64,000 nt of DNA. It comes from Leptospira sp. WS4.C2. GTDB taxonomy: Bacteria; Spirochaetota; Leptospiria; Leptospirales; Leptospiraceae. The notes beneath the pieces were generated by a model. That model worked only from the letters and a program-made list of their open reading frames with translations. It made no database searches and had not been told where the DNA came from. The stretch lies in NCBI RefSeq assembly GCF_040833985.1, contig NZ_CP162139.1, positions 2,681,001 to 2,745,000 on the forward strand, in the 5' to 3' direction. Positions 54,555 to 63,418 of the stretch are shown here, one piece after another; the stretch's first letter is position 1, and every line of letters begins with the position of its first letter. The position numbers and the translations under genes are program-made.

Positions 54555-56030
54555 CTATTTCAAACTTGCCAATACCTGTCGAAAATTTGCGAGACCTGCT
54601 TCCATATTTTCAATGATCTCTTCCGCAATCATATCCGGCTCTGGCAAATTATCTAAATCAGCGAGGGACTTATCTTTCAACCATGTGATATCTAATGAAG
54701 TTTTGTCCCTTGCGATAATTTCCTCATATGAGAATTTTCTCCATCTACCTTCTGGATTGGTCTCTGAGTGAAAACTCTCTTTTCGTTTCGCCCGATTTCC
54801 AGTTTTGTAGGCATCAATGAATTCTTTTAAGTCATCAAACTTGAGGGGGTTTTTCTTCAACGTATGATGAATATTGGTTCGGTAATCATAAATCCAAACT
54901 TCTTTCGTCCACGGCTCTTTTCGTGCGGGATGGTTGTCAAAAAAGATGACATTCGCCTTAACTCCGTTTGCATAAAAGATTCCCGTTGGAAGTCGTAAAA
55001 TTGTATGAAGTTCTGTCGTTTCTAGCAATTTCTTTCGAACAGACTCTCCTGCCCCACCCTCAAAGAGAACGTTATCAGGAACGACTACTGCTGCAATTCC
55101 TGTGGATTTCAAAAGAGATCGGATATGTTGGACAAAGTTCAACTGTTTGTTGGAGGTACTAGCCCAAAAGTCTTGCCGATTGTAAGTGAGATCTTCCTTT
55201 TCTAATTCCCCTTCTTCGTTTGTAAAGGTTTGCGAACTCTTTTTTCCAAACGGAGGATTCGCCAGCACATAATCATATGTAGCCGACGGAGGAGAAATCA
55301 AAGCATCCGCAGGGGAGATAAAGTTATCGCTATCCAAATCGCCAATATTGTGAAGGAAAAGATTCATAAGTGCAAGTCTTCTTGTTCCTGCTACGATCTC
55401 ATTTCCATAGAAAGTTTTGTGTTTAAGGAATTTGTTTTGGTCTTTGTCTAGCTTATAATTTTGAACGAGATAGTCATACGCGGCGAGAAAAAATCCCCCT
55501 GTCCCGCAACTGGGATCGGCAACGGTTTTCCCTGGTTCCGGTTGTACACACTCAACCATCGCGCGGATGAGCGCTCTTGGAGTGAAGTATTGCCCTGCTC
55601 CACTCTTTACGTCTTCTGCATTCTTTTCGAGTAAGCCTTCATAGATGTCCCCTTTGACATCGGCACCCATGACAAGCCAGTTCTCTGCCCCAATCATATC
55701 GATGACCTTGGAAAGCATGGCAGGGTCTTGGATTTTATTCTGACTCTTGGTAAAAATCTGTCCGAGGACTCCTTTTTGTGCACTGAGTTCGCGGAGTAAG
55801 GTAGAATAATGAACTTCCAACTCTGCACCCTTTTTACTCGTAAGGCTTTCCCAATTGTATTCTTTTGGAATCGGCAACTTGCGGTTGTGAGGTGGTCTCC
55901 CATATTCGTCCGCCATTTTTAAGAACAAAAGATAGGTTAATTGTTCTAAATAATCCCCATAGCCAACACCTACGTCCCTCAAAGGGTTGCAAAAACTCCA
56001 GACTTTACTTACGATACTTGCTGTTGACAT
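54555..56030 (-). CDS. hsdM: Type I restriction-modification DNA methyltransferase subunit
   Basis: This 491-residue N6-adenine methyltransferase has an N-terminal helical domain (LRDVGVGYGDYLEQLTYLLFLKMADE). The AdoMet motif ADPSCGTGGFFLAA is at 171-184 and the catalytic NPPF at 258-261. GAGQYFTPRALIRAMVE is the hallmark before motif I. Together with HsdS it methylates the recognition site to protect self DNA. It is last in the operon, 77 nt after the YobI-like gene. A small inverted repeat AGCAAT/ATTGCT at 56074-56087 sits in that gap and may give hsdM its own control. Confidence 0.95.
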   Translation of the reverse strand: MSTASIVSKVWSFCNPLRDVGVGYGDYLEQLTYLLFLKMADEYGRPPHNRKLPIPKEYNWESLTSKKGAELEVHYSTLLRELSAQKGVLGQIFTKSQNKIQDPAMLSKVIDMIGAENWLVMGADVKGDIYEGLLEKNAEDVKSGAGQYFTPRALIRAMVECVQPEPGKTVADPSCGTGGFFLAAYDYLVQNYKLDKDQNKFLKHKTFYGNEIVAGTRRLALMNLFLHNIGDLDSDNFISPADALISPPSATYDYVLANPPFGKKSSQTFTNEEGELEKEDLTYNRQDFWASTSNKQLNFVQHIRSLLKSTGIAAVVVPDNVLFEGGAGESVRKKLLETTELHTILRLPTGIFYANGVKANVIFFDNHPARKEPWTKEVWIYDYRTNIHHTLKKNPLKFDDLKEFIDAYKTGNRAKRKESFHSETNPEGRWRKFSYEEIIARDKTSLDITWLKDKSLADLDNLPEPDMIAEEIIENMEAGLANFRQVLASLK

Positions 56031-56107
56031 AGATTATATTGCTTACTCTCTTGCCTAATAATTATTATTTGATAGCAATAAATTGCTGATGGCCACGAAT
56101 TTCATTT

Positions 56108-59100
56108 TCAGGATTTATAAACTTCAATCTTATCCTTTTTTATCTTGAAATTAGTAATGTATTTTATTTTTTTCAATGTTTTTAATAAAATTTCCATGTC
56201 TTCATCGTAAGAAACGACAATTTCTCCATCGCTAAGCAAATTAGAATATTCATTACCGAGAGATGATAAAACTGCTGGAACATTATCCCTTTCAAATCCA
56301 TCTGAATACTTTTCTAAAATAACGACTGTATCTTGAACCGATATATCTGGTGAAACTAAAACTTGAAAGAGTAAATCAGCATTTAAAACAAACCCGTTTT
56401 CTGTATTCAAAATCTTAACTAATGTCTTAAGGGCAGGCTGATTCGAAACGATTTCGCCTGAACCAAACTTCTTTAAAATAATTTGTTTTTCTTCAATTTT
56501 CCATTCTGTAGATTTAAGTATTTTCTCTAAATCACTTATTGACAATTCAAAGTCTGCTATACTCGAAATAAAAAGATCTCTATATTTTTGAGCAAGAATA
56601 AGATGATATTCCTTTTCCAAACTTTTCAAATGGGAATAGTTTTGAACATTAAATGGAAGAAGATTTTTTGAAAGTAATGTTGATATTTTTTCTGAAGATA
56701 ATGAAGTAAAATCAATCTGATTTTTTTCAAAATCCAAAAGCGGCGCTAAAAAACTAAACGAAGTTACCGAAATCTCCTTTTGAACTAACAATTGGATTAA
56801 CAATTTCACAGATTCTTCTTCTCTATCATAAGTATCTATGATTTCCCGAAATTCCTGTTCTGAACAACCATTAAAATATTCATAAATAATAGATAAATTT
56901 TTGTTTTCCTCATCACTGAAATTAAAAATATTTATCCAATCAGCCTCCACCTTCCTTCCTTGGAAAAACATGTTTTTTATTTCCATAGTTTCAAGCTTGT
57001 TGATATCAGATACTTTCATTATAGATTTTTCTATTACATTTCTTATAAGATCTTGAGGCAATTCCGCCTGATTACAAAGCTTCAATAAGAATTCTTCATC
57101 TTCTTCAAAAGAATCTCCCAAACCTAAATACATATTGCGAACATATTCTTCGATATTATCATCTACCAATTCGATGAGTTCTGAGATTTCAGACTTCTGT
57201 ATCAAGGTATAATTTTTAAGATGAAAATCTGACTCTTCATACTTAGAATAAGTCTTCAGAATCGTTGAAAACATTTCCGAATTAATCTCAAGCCAGTCAT
57301 TTTTCAAAATTTCCTTATATACATTTACATACTTAGGATTAAAATTTAAATCTTTGAAAGTTGGCTTAGTATTCTCTAAAAAGAAATTTATTCTTTCATT
57401 GGATTCGAACAGATCAAAAAAATTAGGATCATCCAAGACCTTTGCTTGGAATGCGGCATCATCAAAAAGCGTCTGAAGTATTTGCGCATCACAGAGATTT
57501 AAAATCTCTTTAAATAAAGTCCTTTTCTGAGTATCAGAAAAAACGGTCTCACCTTGCAATATTATTCTCCAAGCATTCATCCAGTTGGAGAAGACAAAAT
57601 TCAAAAAAGGTTTGAGTGAGTTTGTTTTTTCTAGATATGCAAAAATAAATTCAATAGGTTTTTGCTTGCCCGAATTCAATAAAGCCTTAACCGATAGTCT
57701 GGCATCGTGTAACGTTGGGTTTTCCAACAGAAATTCAATGAGACGAAAATTTAGAATTGCATCAGTTTCAAAATAGCTCGCATTTATTTTTTTTACAAGA
57801 AGGTCTGCTCTTTGGATCGGAAAATCGAATTCAGTTAGTACGCTAGATTTTAAATTCAACAGATATTCATAGTCCAATCTGGTAATAGAGTTTTCACTTT
57901 CATGGAAAATGGAAATATAGTCATAATAGGATTCATCAATATATCCACCTTTAAACAAAGCAAAGACCAAGCTTCTTTTTTTGTCATTTATACTGAGACA
58001 TATATCACTGATATATTCTTTAGAAATTAATTCTTTAAGGGATGCTTTTCGTGTTATCTCGATTGATTTTTTAACCAGATCAATTTGGTTGCCTATCTTC
58101 CGCTTTTCATCCTCACCTTTTAATTGAATTAACTCGGCTCGTTCTTTGTAGCTCTTATCATTAATTGACTTCCCTACTATGTCGATCCCATCAAGACTCA
58201 AATTCTGTTGATATGGTTGATATAAATTCACAGCAAGATTACTCAATAATTTTGATTCGAAATCTGGGGAATCTATGATCTGATTTAAATCTACTACCTG
58301 ACCATTACTATGAACTGGATGGGGCGCTAATACCTTTTTAATAATTTCAAATAGATATACCCTTCGCAAATCTTTAATATTTATTATATAATGATTATCA
58401 ACATCTGCCAAAAGTTTCTCTAACCTTAATATCTCATTCTCTTTGCTTTTTACCTCTTCTTCTATCAAAAGAAATTTTTGCGAAACCAATTCATGTAATA
58501 CACCATCATTTTGAAGTGCTTTCGAATATTCGCCCGGAAAGATGTTCTTAAAGACTATGATAGCTAACAATTTATCTGGCATTAATTTTCGGGACAATTT
58601 CCCCTTATAAATCAGAAACTCATTTATAATGTTATGCAAAAGACGCATATCTCCAACAAACAGGGAGATGCTATCCAAAAGATCTTCAGAAAATTTGAGA
58701 TTATATTGAGAAGCCTTCCTTTTAAAGATATTTATCGAGTTAGAAGGATTGACGATCGGTATGACTGGAATGATGAAATCAAAGAATTTGGTTCTTTCGA
58801 TTTCCTCTCTAAAAATCTCATCCCTAATTGCATAAATAAAAATTACTTGTTTATTAACATAGTTCGAAGAATTGATTAGTAGATTAATTTCCCTTAGCTT
58901 TGTAAAGATTTCTGTCTGCTGGAACCGATCTAAATCTTCAATGATCAAAACATTGTAAGGAGTTCTTTTAAAAAAATATAAAATTTCATCAATGTTCTGA
59001 TTTAGGTATGATTCAGATTGCGAATGGTTGAATTTGACTTCGGTATCTTGAAATTTAAATGAATCGATACTAAGTTTACCAAAAATGCCGGCAGCTTTAT

Positions 59101-59734
59101 AAAGTAAATATCCCAGACCAAACGTAAAAAAGGAAGTAGTTCCAATATCGATAAACGTTTGATTTTCGTTTATAAAAGGTATATTAAAATAAAAATATGG
59201 AAGGAGATCTGGAAAGTATAGATTCGCAATAGAAAGCAGAAAAATAGAAGAAAAAACAGAGTAACGCAGCTTTTTTCCAACACTTATCGGTTGAATGCCT
59301 CGAAATTTAGAATGAGGAACTTTATTTCCATCTACGTGATAAAGGATTTGTTGTAAAATACTAAGTTCAATTTTTCTCAAAAGTTCATTTTGATTTGGGT
59401 CATCTTGTTCTTTCGATATTTCTTCTTTAAATGTTGCCAACGAAACAGTTAATTCTTTAAATCCTTTCGGTCGGTATTTATGAAAATAAGTCTTAATTGT
59501 GGAGGTTTTTCCAGCCCCGTACGGCCCAGTGATTGCGATATTCTGTATTGCGCGATCTTTTGAATTGATTAAAGCGTAATCTAGTGCTTGCTTATAGCCG
59601 TCGACGATATCTGCATTTGAAATCGGAGAAAGGGGTTCAAAATCCAGTTGTGAACGAGAAGTAGATAGTTTTAATTTTAATGTTTCTGATTTATGAATTA
59701 CAAAATCTAATATTGAAACTGCGAACTTTTTCAT
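56108..59734 (-). CDS. YobI-like P-loop ATPase inserted in a type I RM operon
   Basis: The N-terminal ~480 of 1208 residues match the YobI-type NTPase layout: Walker A GPYGAGKT at 70-77, two membrane-like helices at about 158-185 and 195-218, and Walker B NVLIIEDLDR at 261-270. Further on are VIFIYAIRDEIF and RLLHNIINEFLIY, as in KAP/STAND ATPases. The remaining ~700 residues are helical, repetitive in feel and unassigned, perhaps a sensor. It overlaps the hsdS stop by 4 nt (ATGA). By eye it is more AT-rich than hsdM. YobI-type ATPases occur in defence islands but have no settled role. Confidence 0.78.
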   Translation of the reverse strand: MKKFAVSILDFVIHKSETLKLKLSTSRSQLDFEPLSPISNADIVDGYKQALDYALINSKDRAIQNIAITGPYGAGKTSTIKTYFHKYRPKGFKELTVSLATFKEEISKEQDDPNQNELLRKIELSILQQILYHVDGNKVPHSKFRGIQPISVGKKLRYSVFSSIFLLSIANLYFPDLLPYFYFNIPFINENQTFIDIGTTSFFTFGLGYLLYKAAGIFGKLSIDSFKFQDTEVKFNHSQSESYLNQNIDEILYFFKRTPYNVLIIEDLDRFQQTEIFTKLREINLLINSSNYVNKQVIFIYAIRDEIFREEIERTKFFDFIIPVIPIVNPSNSINIFKRKASQYNLKFSEDLLDSISLFVGDMRLLHNIINEFLIYKGKLSRKLMPDKLLAIIVFKNIFPGEYSKALQNDGVLHELVSQKFLLIEEEVKSKENEILRLEKLLADVDNHYIINIKDLRRVYLFEIIKKVLAPHPVHSNGQVVDLNQIIDSPDFESKLLSNLAVNLYQPYQQNLSLDGIDIVGKSINDKSYKERAELIQLKGEDEKRKIGNQIDLVKKSIEITRKASLKELISKEYISDICLSINDKKRSLVFALFKGGYIDESYYDYISIFHESENSITRLDYEYLLNLKSSVLTEFDFPIQRADLLVKKINASYFETDAILNFRLIEFLLENPTLHDARLSVKALLNSGKQKPIEFIFAYLEKTNSLKPFLNFVFSNWMNAWRIILQGETVFSDTQKRTLFKEILNLCDAQILQTLFDDAAFQAKVLDDPNFFDLFESNERINFFLENTKPTFKDLNFNPKYVNVYKEILKNDWLEINSEMFSTILKTYSKYEESDFHLKNYTLIQKSEISELIELVDDNIEEYVRNMYLGLGDSFEEDEEFLLKLCNQAELPQDLIRNVIEKSIMKVSDINKLETMEIKNMFFQGRKVEADWINIFNFSDEENKNLSIIYEYFNGCSEQEFREIIDTYDREEESVKLLIQLLVQKEISVTSFSFLAPLLDFEKNQIDFTSLSSEKISTLLSKNLLPFNVQNYSHLKSLEKEYHLILAQKYRDLFISSIADFELSISDLEKILKSTEWKIEEKQIILKKFGSGEIVSNQPALKTLVKILNTENGFVLNADLLFQVLVSPDISVQDTVVILEKYSDGFERDNVPAVLSSLGNEYSNLLSDGEIVVSYDEDMEILLKTLKKIKYITNFKIKKDKIEVYKS

Positions 59735-60951
59735 CCCCCCACCAACTTCCCCTCAAACGCCTGTTTCAAAATGCTTTGCCGCAAAACATCCGCTTGCGCC
59801 AAGGATTGCTTGATGGTCTCTTCGATTTTGTCGCAGATAGTGAGTTTGGATTCCAATTCATTCACTATTTTTAGCTGAATGTCGATTTTAGGAACCCTCA
59901 ACGGTAATTCATTTACGATCTTTAGGTTTAGATTTGCCATTGTTGTTCCACCAGCATTAAGTTCTAAATATTTTTTGACCGTTTGACTTGAGAGGTAATA
60001 ATATAAATATTTTGAGTAAAGTTCTAGTTCCTTGGGTCTTATATAAAGACTGCCTGTTCCACAAAACCAACCTTCCTCATTTTTTGTGACAAGTCCACAT
60101 CTACCCATTTCACCTCTTCTTCCTAAAATAACGTCACCTTCCTTTAAAATATAATTTGGTAGACTCAGCTTCTTTTCTTCACTAATTGAATAAGAATTAT
60201 TTGCAATTATTTTCCCGTTTTGGATGTGCATAGGATTTATTAAAGGCACACCATTTTCAACATAGTCTTCTTTATGTAATTGGGTCCCAAATGGACCAAT
60301 TTGAATCTTAGTAGTTACATCCAGAAGGTTTAATATAGGATAGTCATTATTTTCAAACGCCGCCTGCAACAAACTCTGCCGGTACACCTTCAATTGAGCA
60401 AGCGCCATCTCGAGTTGTTCTTTTCCTTTTTCCAATTCGCTAAAGAGTTCTTCGATTTTGGCAACGATTGTTTGTTGTTCGGCGAGGGGTGGGAGCAAAA
60501 ATGGAATAGAGACTAAACTTGATTTAGTTAGTTTTAATCGAGTAGTCCCATTTACAAAACTATCGTATTTGATAGAGTTTAGATAATAATAAGCAAATTC
60601 ATTTAAGAGTGTATCTTCTTTTCCTTTTAGAATATGTGCATGATTGTTGACCCAAGATTTTCCCTTTATTTTATATGCCTTATTTTTAAAAATATCGAGA
60701 AATGGCGCACCATCTTCACCTATTAAAACGAATTCTCCATCGAGTAAATAATCATCTATAAGTCCGACTTGACCAGTAGCTCCATAATAAGGATATAAAT
60801 TTTCAATGCTTTTTCCTGATATTCTATTCTGTCTTTCACTTGAATTTATTGGCTTGCGAAAATTATCTAAAATTTCGCATACTTCCTCCAATCTTTTCAC
60901 TACCCAATGAGAAGGGATCTTCTCTTTCCATTTTTGTATTTCTTGATCCAT
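59731..60951 (-). CDS. hsdS: Type I RM specificity subunit
   Basis: This protein is 406 residues from the ATG at 60951 (a TTG is one codon before). There are two target-recognition domains, about 10-150 and 205-345, each followed by a helical conserved region. The first ends AEQQTIVAKIEELFSELEKG and LKVYRQSLLQAAFE; the second has IQLKIVNELESKLTICDKIE and ADVLRQSILKQAFEGKLV. The two half-sites of the DNA target are read by these domains. It overlaps the downstream YobI-like gene and starts 18 nt after the small nuclease-like gene. Confidence 0.94.
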   Translation of the reverse strand: MDQEIQKWKEKIPSHWVVKRLEEVCEILDNFRKPINSSERQNRISGKSIENLYPYYGATGQVGLIDDYLLDGEFVLIGEDGAPFLDIFKNKAYKIKGKSWVNNHAHILKGKEDTLLNEFAYYYLNSIKYDSFVNGTTRLKLTKSSLVSIPFLLPPLAEQQTIVAKIEELFSELEKGKEQLEMALAQLKVYRQSLLQAAFENNDYPILNLLDVTTKIQIGPFGTQLHKEDYVENGVPLINPMHIQNGKIIANNSYSISEEKKLSLPNYILKEGDVILGRRGEMGRCGLVTKNEEGWFCGTGSLYIRPKELELYSKYLYYYLSSQTVKKYLELNAGGTTMANLNLKIVNELPLRVPKIDIQLKIVNELESKLTICDKIEETIKQSLAQADVLRQSILKQAFEGKLVGG

Positions 60952-60969
60952 CAATGATACAAGGATTTC

Positions 60970-61434
60970 TTATGAAATCAGACTGGCGATTTCCTTTTTG
61001 GTTTTCCTTCTTTTCCCCTGGACAAGAGCGATGGTTTTCTTTTGTAGCTTCAGAGAAAAGGGTTTGGATGGTGATGGTTTGACAAGTACATCGAGATTAG
61101 ATTTAGTTCGATAGACAGCTAAGCCTATATTGTATTTTTCAAAGATTGCTTTATTTTTTAGGGCCGCACTTTCTCCGTCTGGAGAAATGACTACATAAGA
61201 AACGTGGGAAAAACTACGATATCGAAAAGCCTGGTGAAGAGCTTTTTTCCAATTTTTCAACTTTAGTTCGAAGGATATAACGGATATTTTTTCTGGATCT
61301 TTATGATTTGTATAAAAAACATAATCAGGTATTCCAAAGAGCCCTTCGACCTCTTTGAGATAAGTTGTTCCAAACTTCCTACTAATGTATCTTTCAAAAT
61401 AGAGTGACATTTCTTCTTCGGATTCGTATAACAT
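60970..61434 (-). CDS. Small PD-(D/E)xK-like nuclease
   Basis: I use the ATG at 61434, 1 nt from the upstream stop, giving 154 residues (the frame opens with TTG at 61446). The core pattern is GIPDYVFY, then about 16 residues later SFELKLKNWKKALHQAFRYR: a Pro-Asp, an E-x-K and a following Gln helix. This is the arrangement of PD-(D/E)xK endonucleases. An N-terminal helix has ESEEEMSLYFERYI. The C-terminus is basic (QGKRRKTKKE), fit to bind nucleic acid. Activity is not established. In this operon it could be an additional DNA- or RNA-cutting effector. Confidence 0.6.
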   Translation of the reverse strand: MLYESEEEMSLYFERYISRKFGTTYLKEVEGLFGIPDYVFYTNHKDPEKISVISFELKLKNWKKALHQAFRYRSFSHVSYVVISPDGESAALKNKAIFEKYNIGLAVYRTKSNLDVLVKPSPSKPFSLKLQKKTIALVQGKRRKTKKEIASLIS

Positions 61435-61435
61435 T

Positions 61436-62593
61436 TTATATACCAAGTTTCAGAAATGCATTCAATACATTCCACCATGTTGGAAGATGGGAACCATCAC
61501 TGTCCTCATCCAAGGCTACCATTTCTTCAATACTGCGAAAACTTTTGATCGCGGCAGTTATCATTGTTTTCAAATGATCAGCAACTTTTTCTTTATCATT
61601 TGGAATTGCTTTTATCTGTTTATAAAATACCTCAAAATAGTGCTTATAGATTTCTGACTTTGTGAAATGCCAATTAAATTCAGGGACAAACATTAAAGGT
61701 GTAAATTCAGATTCATCAAAGTAGCTTTCATAATCTGGAATCATTTGTTGCATTGCATTTATATACTGATGGTCAACCCATTGCAAAAGCTTGCTACTAT
61801 ACAATCTAGCTCTCGGTGCTCGCCCTTGACCAGATTCTTGATCTTTAAATCTTTTGATATTAAAAGACCGAAGATTTTCATATGATCCCATACTTACTGA
61901 ATTAGGCTGAGCAATTGAATATAAAATAGCTTCAGTATTCGTATAGCCAATATGCACTTCTAAGTGATTGTCTTTCAAAACTTTGATAATCCGAAGTACA
62001 CCAAGCAGATAATTAAAATCTTTAATTTGTTTCGAAGTGAAATTATTTTCAAATATAATGTAAACGCCAACGATTGATTGCAAACCAGTAATCCAATTAA
62101 GGACTTCATTTCTTTTTTCCTCATCTACGACCATTGATTGTTTTACGATTACTGTTATTAAAACTTTCTTATCAAATCCACTTTTCTTAATATAACTAGA
62201 GAAAGGAAGGACAAAGGTTTCTTTCACTTGCTCAAAATAGGAAGAAGGATTCTCTTCAAAATAACGTGTTGGAATTACAAAATACTCAAAATCTAACTCT
62301 TTCTGCAAATCGATACATTTGCTCGCAATTTGATCATCGAATTTTTCCAAATCCACTGTAGAAAAATCATCTTTAAGATTACCTGGAAAATATGGATATG
62401 TATCCAAAACACCTTTGGCTTCGTTCAGTAAATACAGTTGTGGATCAAGAAAGCTAACTTCCTTTTTACTCATATTTTTTAACTTGTCATAATCAATATT
62501 GACGGGAGAAAAAATCAATCCGTCACCAATCCCTTTTTCGACGCTTTCAATATTCCAATTGTAGCGGAAACCCAATTGATGGTATATTTTCAT
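61436..62593 (-). CDS. Unrecognised 385-residue protein between kinase and nuclease
   Basis: This is a soluble protein without signal or membrane helices. Its N-terminus (QLGFRYNWNIESVEKGIGDGLIFSPVNID, then SFLDPQLYL) reads like the first strands of a TIM-barrel, but I cannot assign a family. Later segments include LITVIVKQSMVV, VYIIFENNF and EVHIGYTNTEAILYSIAQ, again alternating strands and helices. The start overlaps the kinase stop by 4 nt and the stop abuts the nuclease ATG, so it is a committed operon member. It could be an enzyme of unknown reaction or a sensor. Confidence 0.7.
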   Translation of the reverse strand: MKIYHQLGFRYNWNIESVEKGIGDGLIFSPVNIDYDKLKNMSKKEVSFLDPQLYLLNEAKGVLDTYPYFPGNLKDDFSTVDLEKFDDQIASKCIDLQKELDFEYFVIPTRYFEENPSSYFEQVKETFVLPFSSYIKKSGFDKKVLITVIVKQSMVVDEEKRNEVLNWITGLQSIVGVYIIFENNFTSKQIKDFNYLLGVLRIIKVLKDNHLEVHIGYTNTEAILYSIAQPNSVSMGSYENLRSFNIKRFKDQESGQGRAPRARLYSSKLLQWVDHQYINAMQQMIPDYESYFDESEFTPLMFVPEFNWHFTKSEIYKHYFEVFYKQIKAIPNDKEKVADHLKTMITAAIKSFRSIEEMVALDEDSDGSHLPTWWNVLNAFLKLGI

Positions 62594-63408
62594 TGAATCG
62601 ATTCCTTCAGAAAATCTTGGATCATCTCATAATTCCTAAATCTTTGGAAAGGCTCATTTTTTATAGTTTTTTCAACAAACTGCTTAAATTTAGGAGAAGG
62701 GATACGTTGTTCAGTTTCAACTACAAATTGACTCTCCAAAATATTTTCGGGTATGGAAAGACTATTTCCAATAATTACAGGATCAAATGGATGAACGCCT
62801 AAAAAAAGTTCAAGCGCCACTATCCCTAACACAAAAAAGTCAGACCTTTGGTCAATCGCATTCTTTTTGTTTGTAAGTTGCTCTGGTGCTGCGTAAGCCG
62901 GCGTACACGGACCATATGGATAAATTGTTTTCGTGAGAGATTCTTTGTCTAAAAATCTTGCAATTCCTAAATCCAAAATACAAGGACTATGATCTGGTCT
63001 TATAATAATATTTTCTGGTTTCAAATCTCTATGGACTATATCATTTTCCCAAAGTAATTTCAAACCTTCCGTTAGTTGCAAAAGTAAAACGAAGTTTTTT
63101 TTCTCATCGGAAAAATCATACATTTGATTCCGAAGTGTTTGACCAGGGATATATTCCTCAATACTTTCAAATTGCTTTTCTGTAATATAAATATTGAATT
63201 GAAATTGTTTTGGGAAAAAAGGTGAATCTAATATTCTAAGCGCATCAACCTCTCTATGCAATCTTTCCAATGAGGTTGTACTTTCAAATTCGCATTGTTT
63301 AAATACAACCTCTCCATAATCAGGAAGCGTTCCTTTGTAAACTCGCTTTTGACCGCCAACTGCAATCGGTATTGAATTTTTCAAATCTTCTAGTCTAAAT
63401 GTTTGCAT
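62590..63408 (-). CDS. Eukaryotic-type Ser/Thr protein kinase
   Basis: This 272-residue protein is a complete Hanks-type kinase domain with little else. Visible are the Gly-rich loop VGGQKRVYKG, Lys37 (VVFK), Glu53 in helix C (HREVD), catalytic HRDLKPENI (Asp128), DLG at 146-148 in place of DFG, and APEQ at 164-167. The segment IYPYGPCTPAYAAPE is the activation loop. There is no membrane helix or sensor domain, so it is a soluble kinase. It starts 10 nt after hsdR. It may phosphorylate other operon products. Confidence 0.9.
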   Translation of the reverse strand: MQTFRLEDLKNSIPIAVGGQKRVYKGTLPDYGEVVFKQCEFESTTSLERLHREVDALRILDSPFFPKQFQFNIYITEKQFESIEEYIPGQTLRNQMYDFSDEKKNFVLLLQLTEGLKLLWENDIVHRDLKPENIIIRPDHSPCILDLGIARFLDKESLTKTIYPYGPCTPAYAAPEQLTNKKNAIDQRSDFFVLGIVALELFLGVHPFDPVIIGNSLSIPENILESQFVVETEQRIPSPKFKQFVEKTIKNEPFQRFRNYEMIQDFLKESIQ

Positions 63409-63418
63409 AATTCAATCT

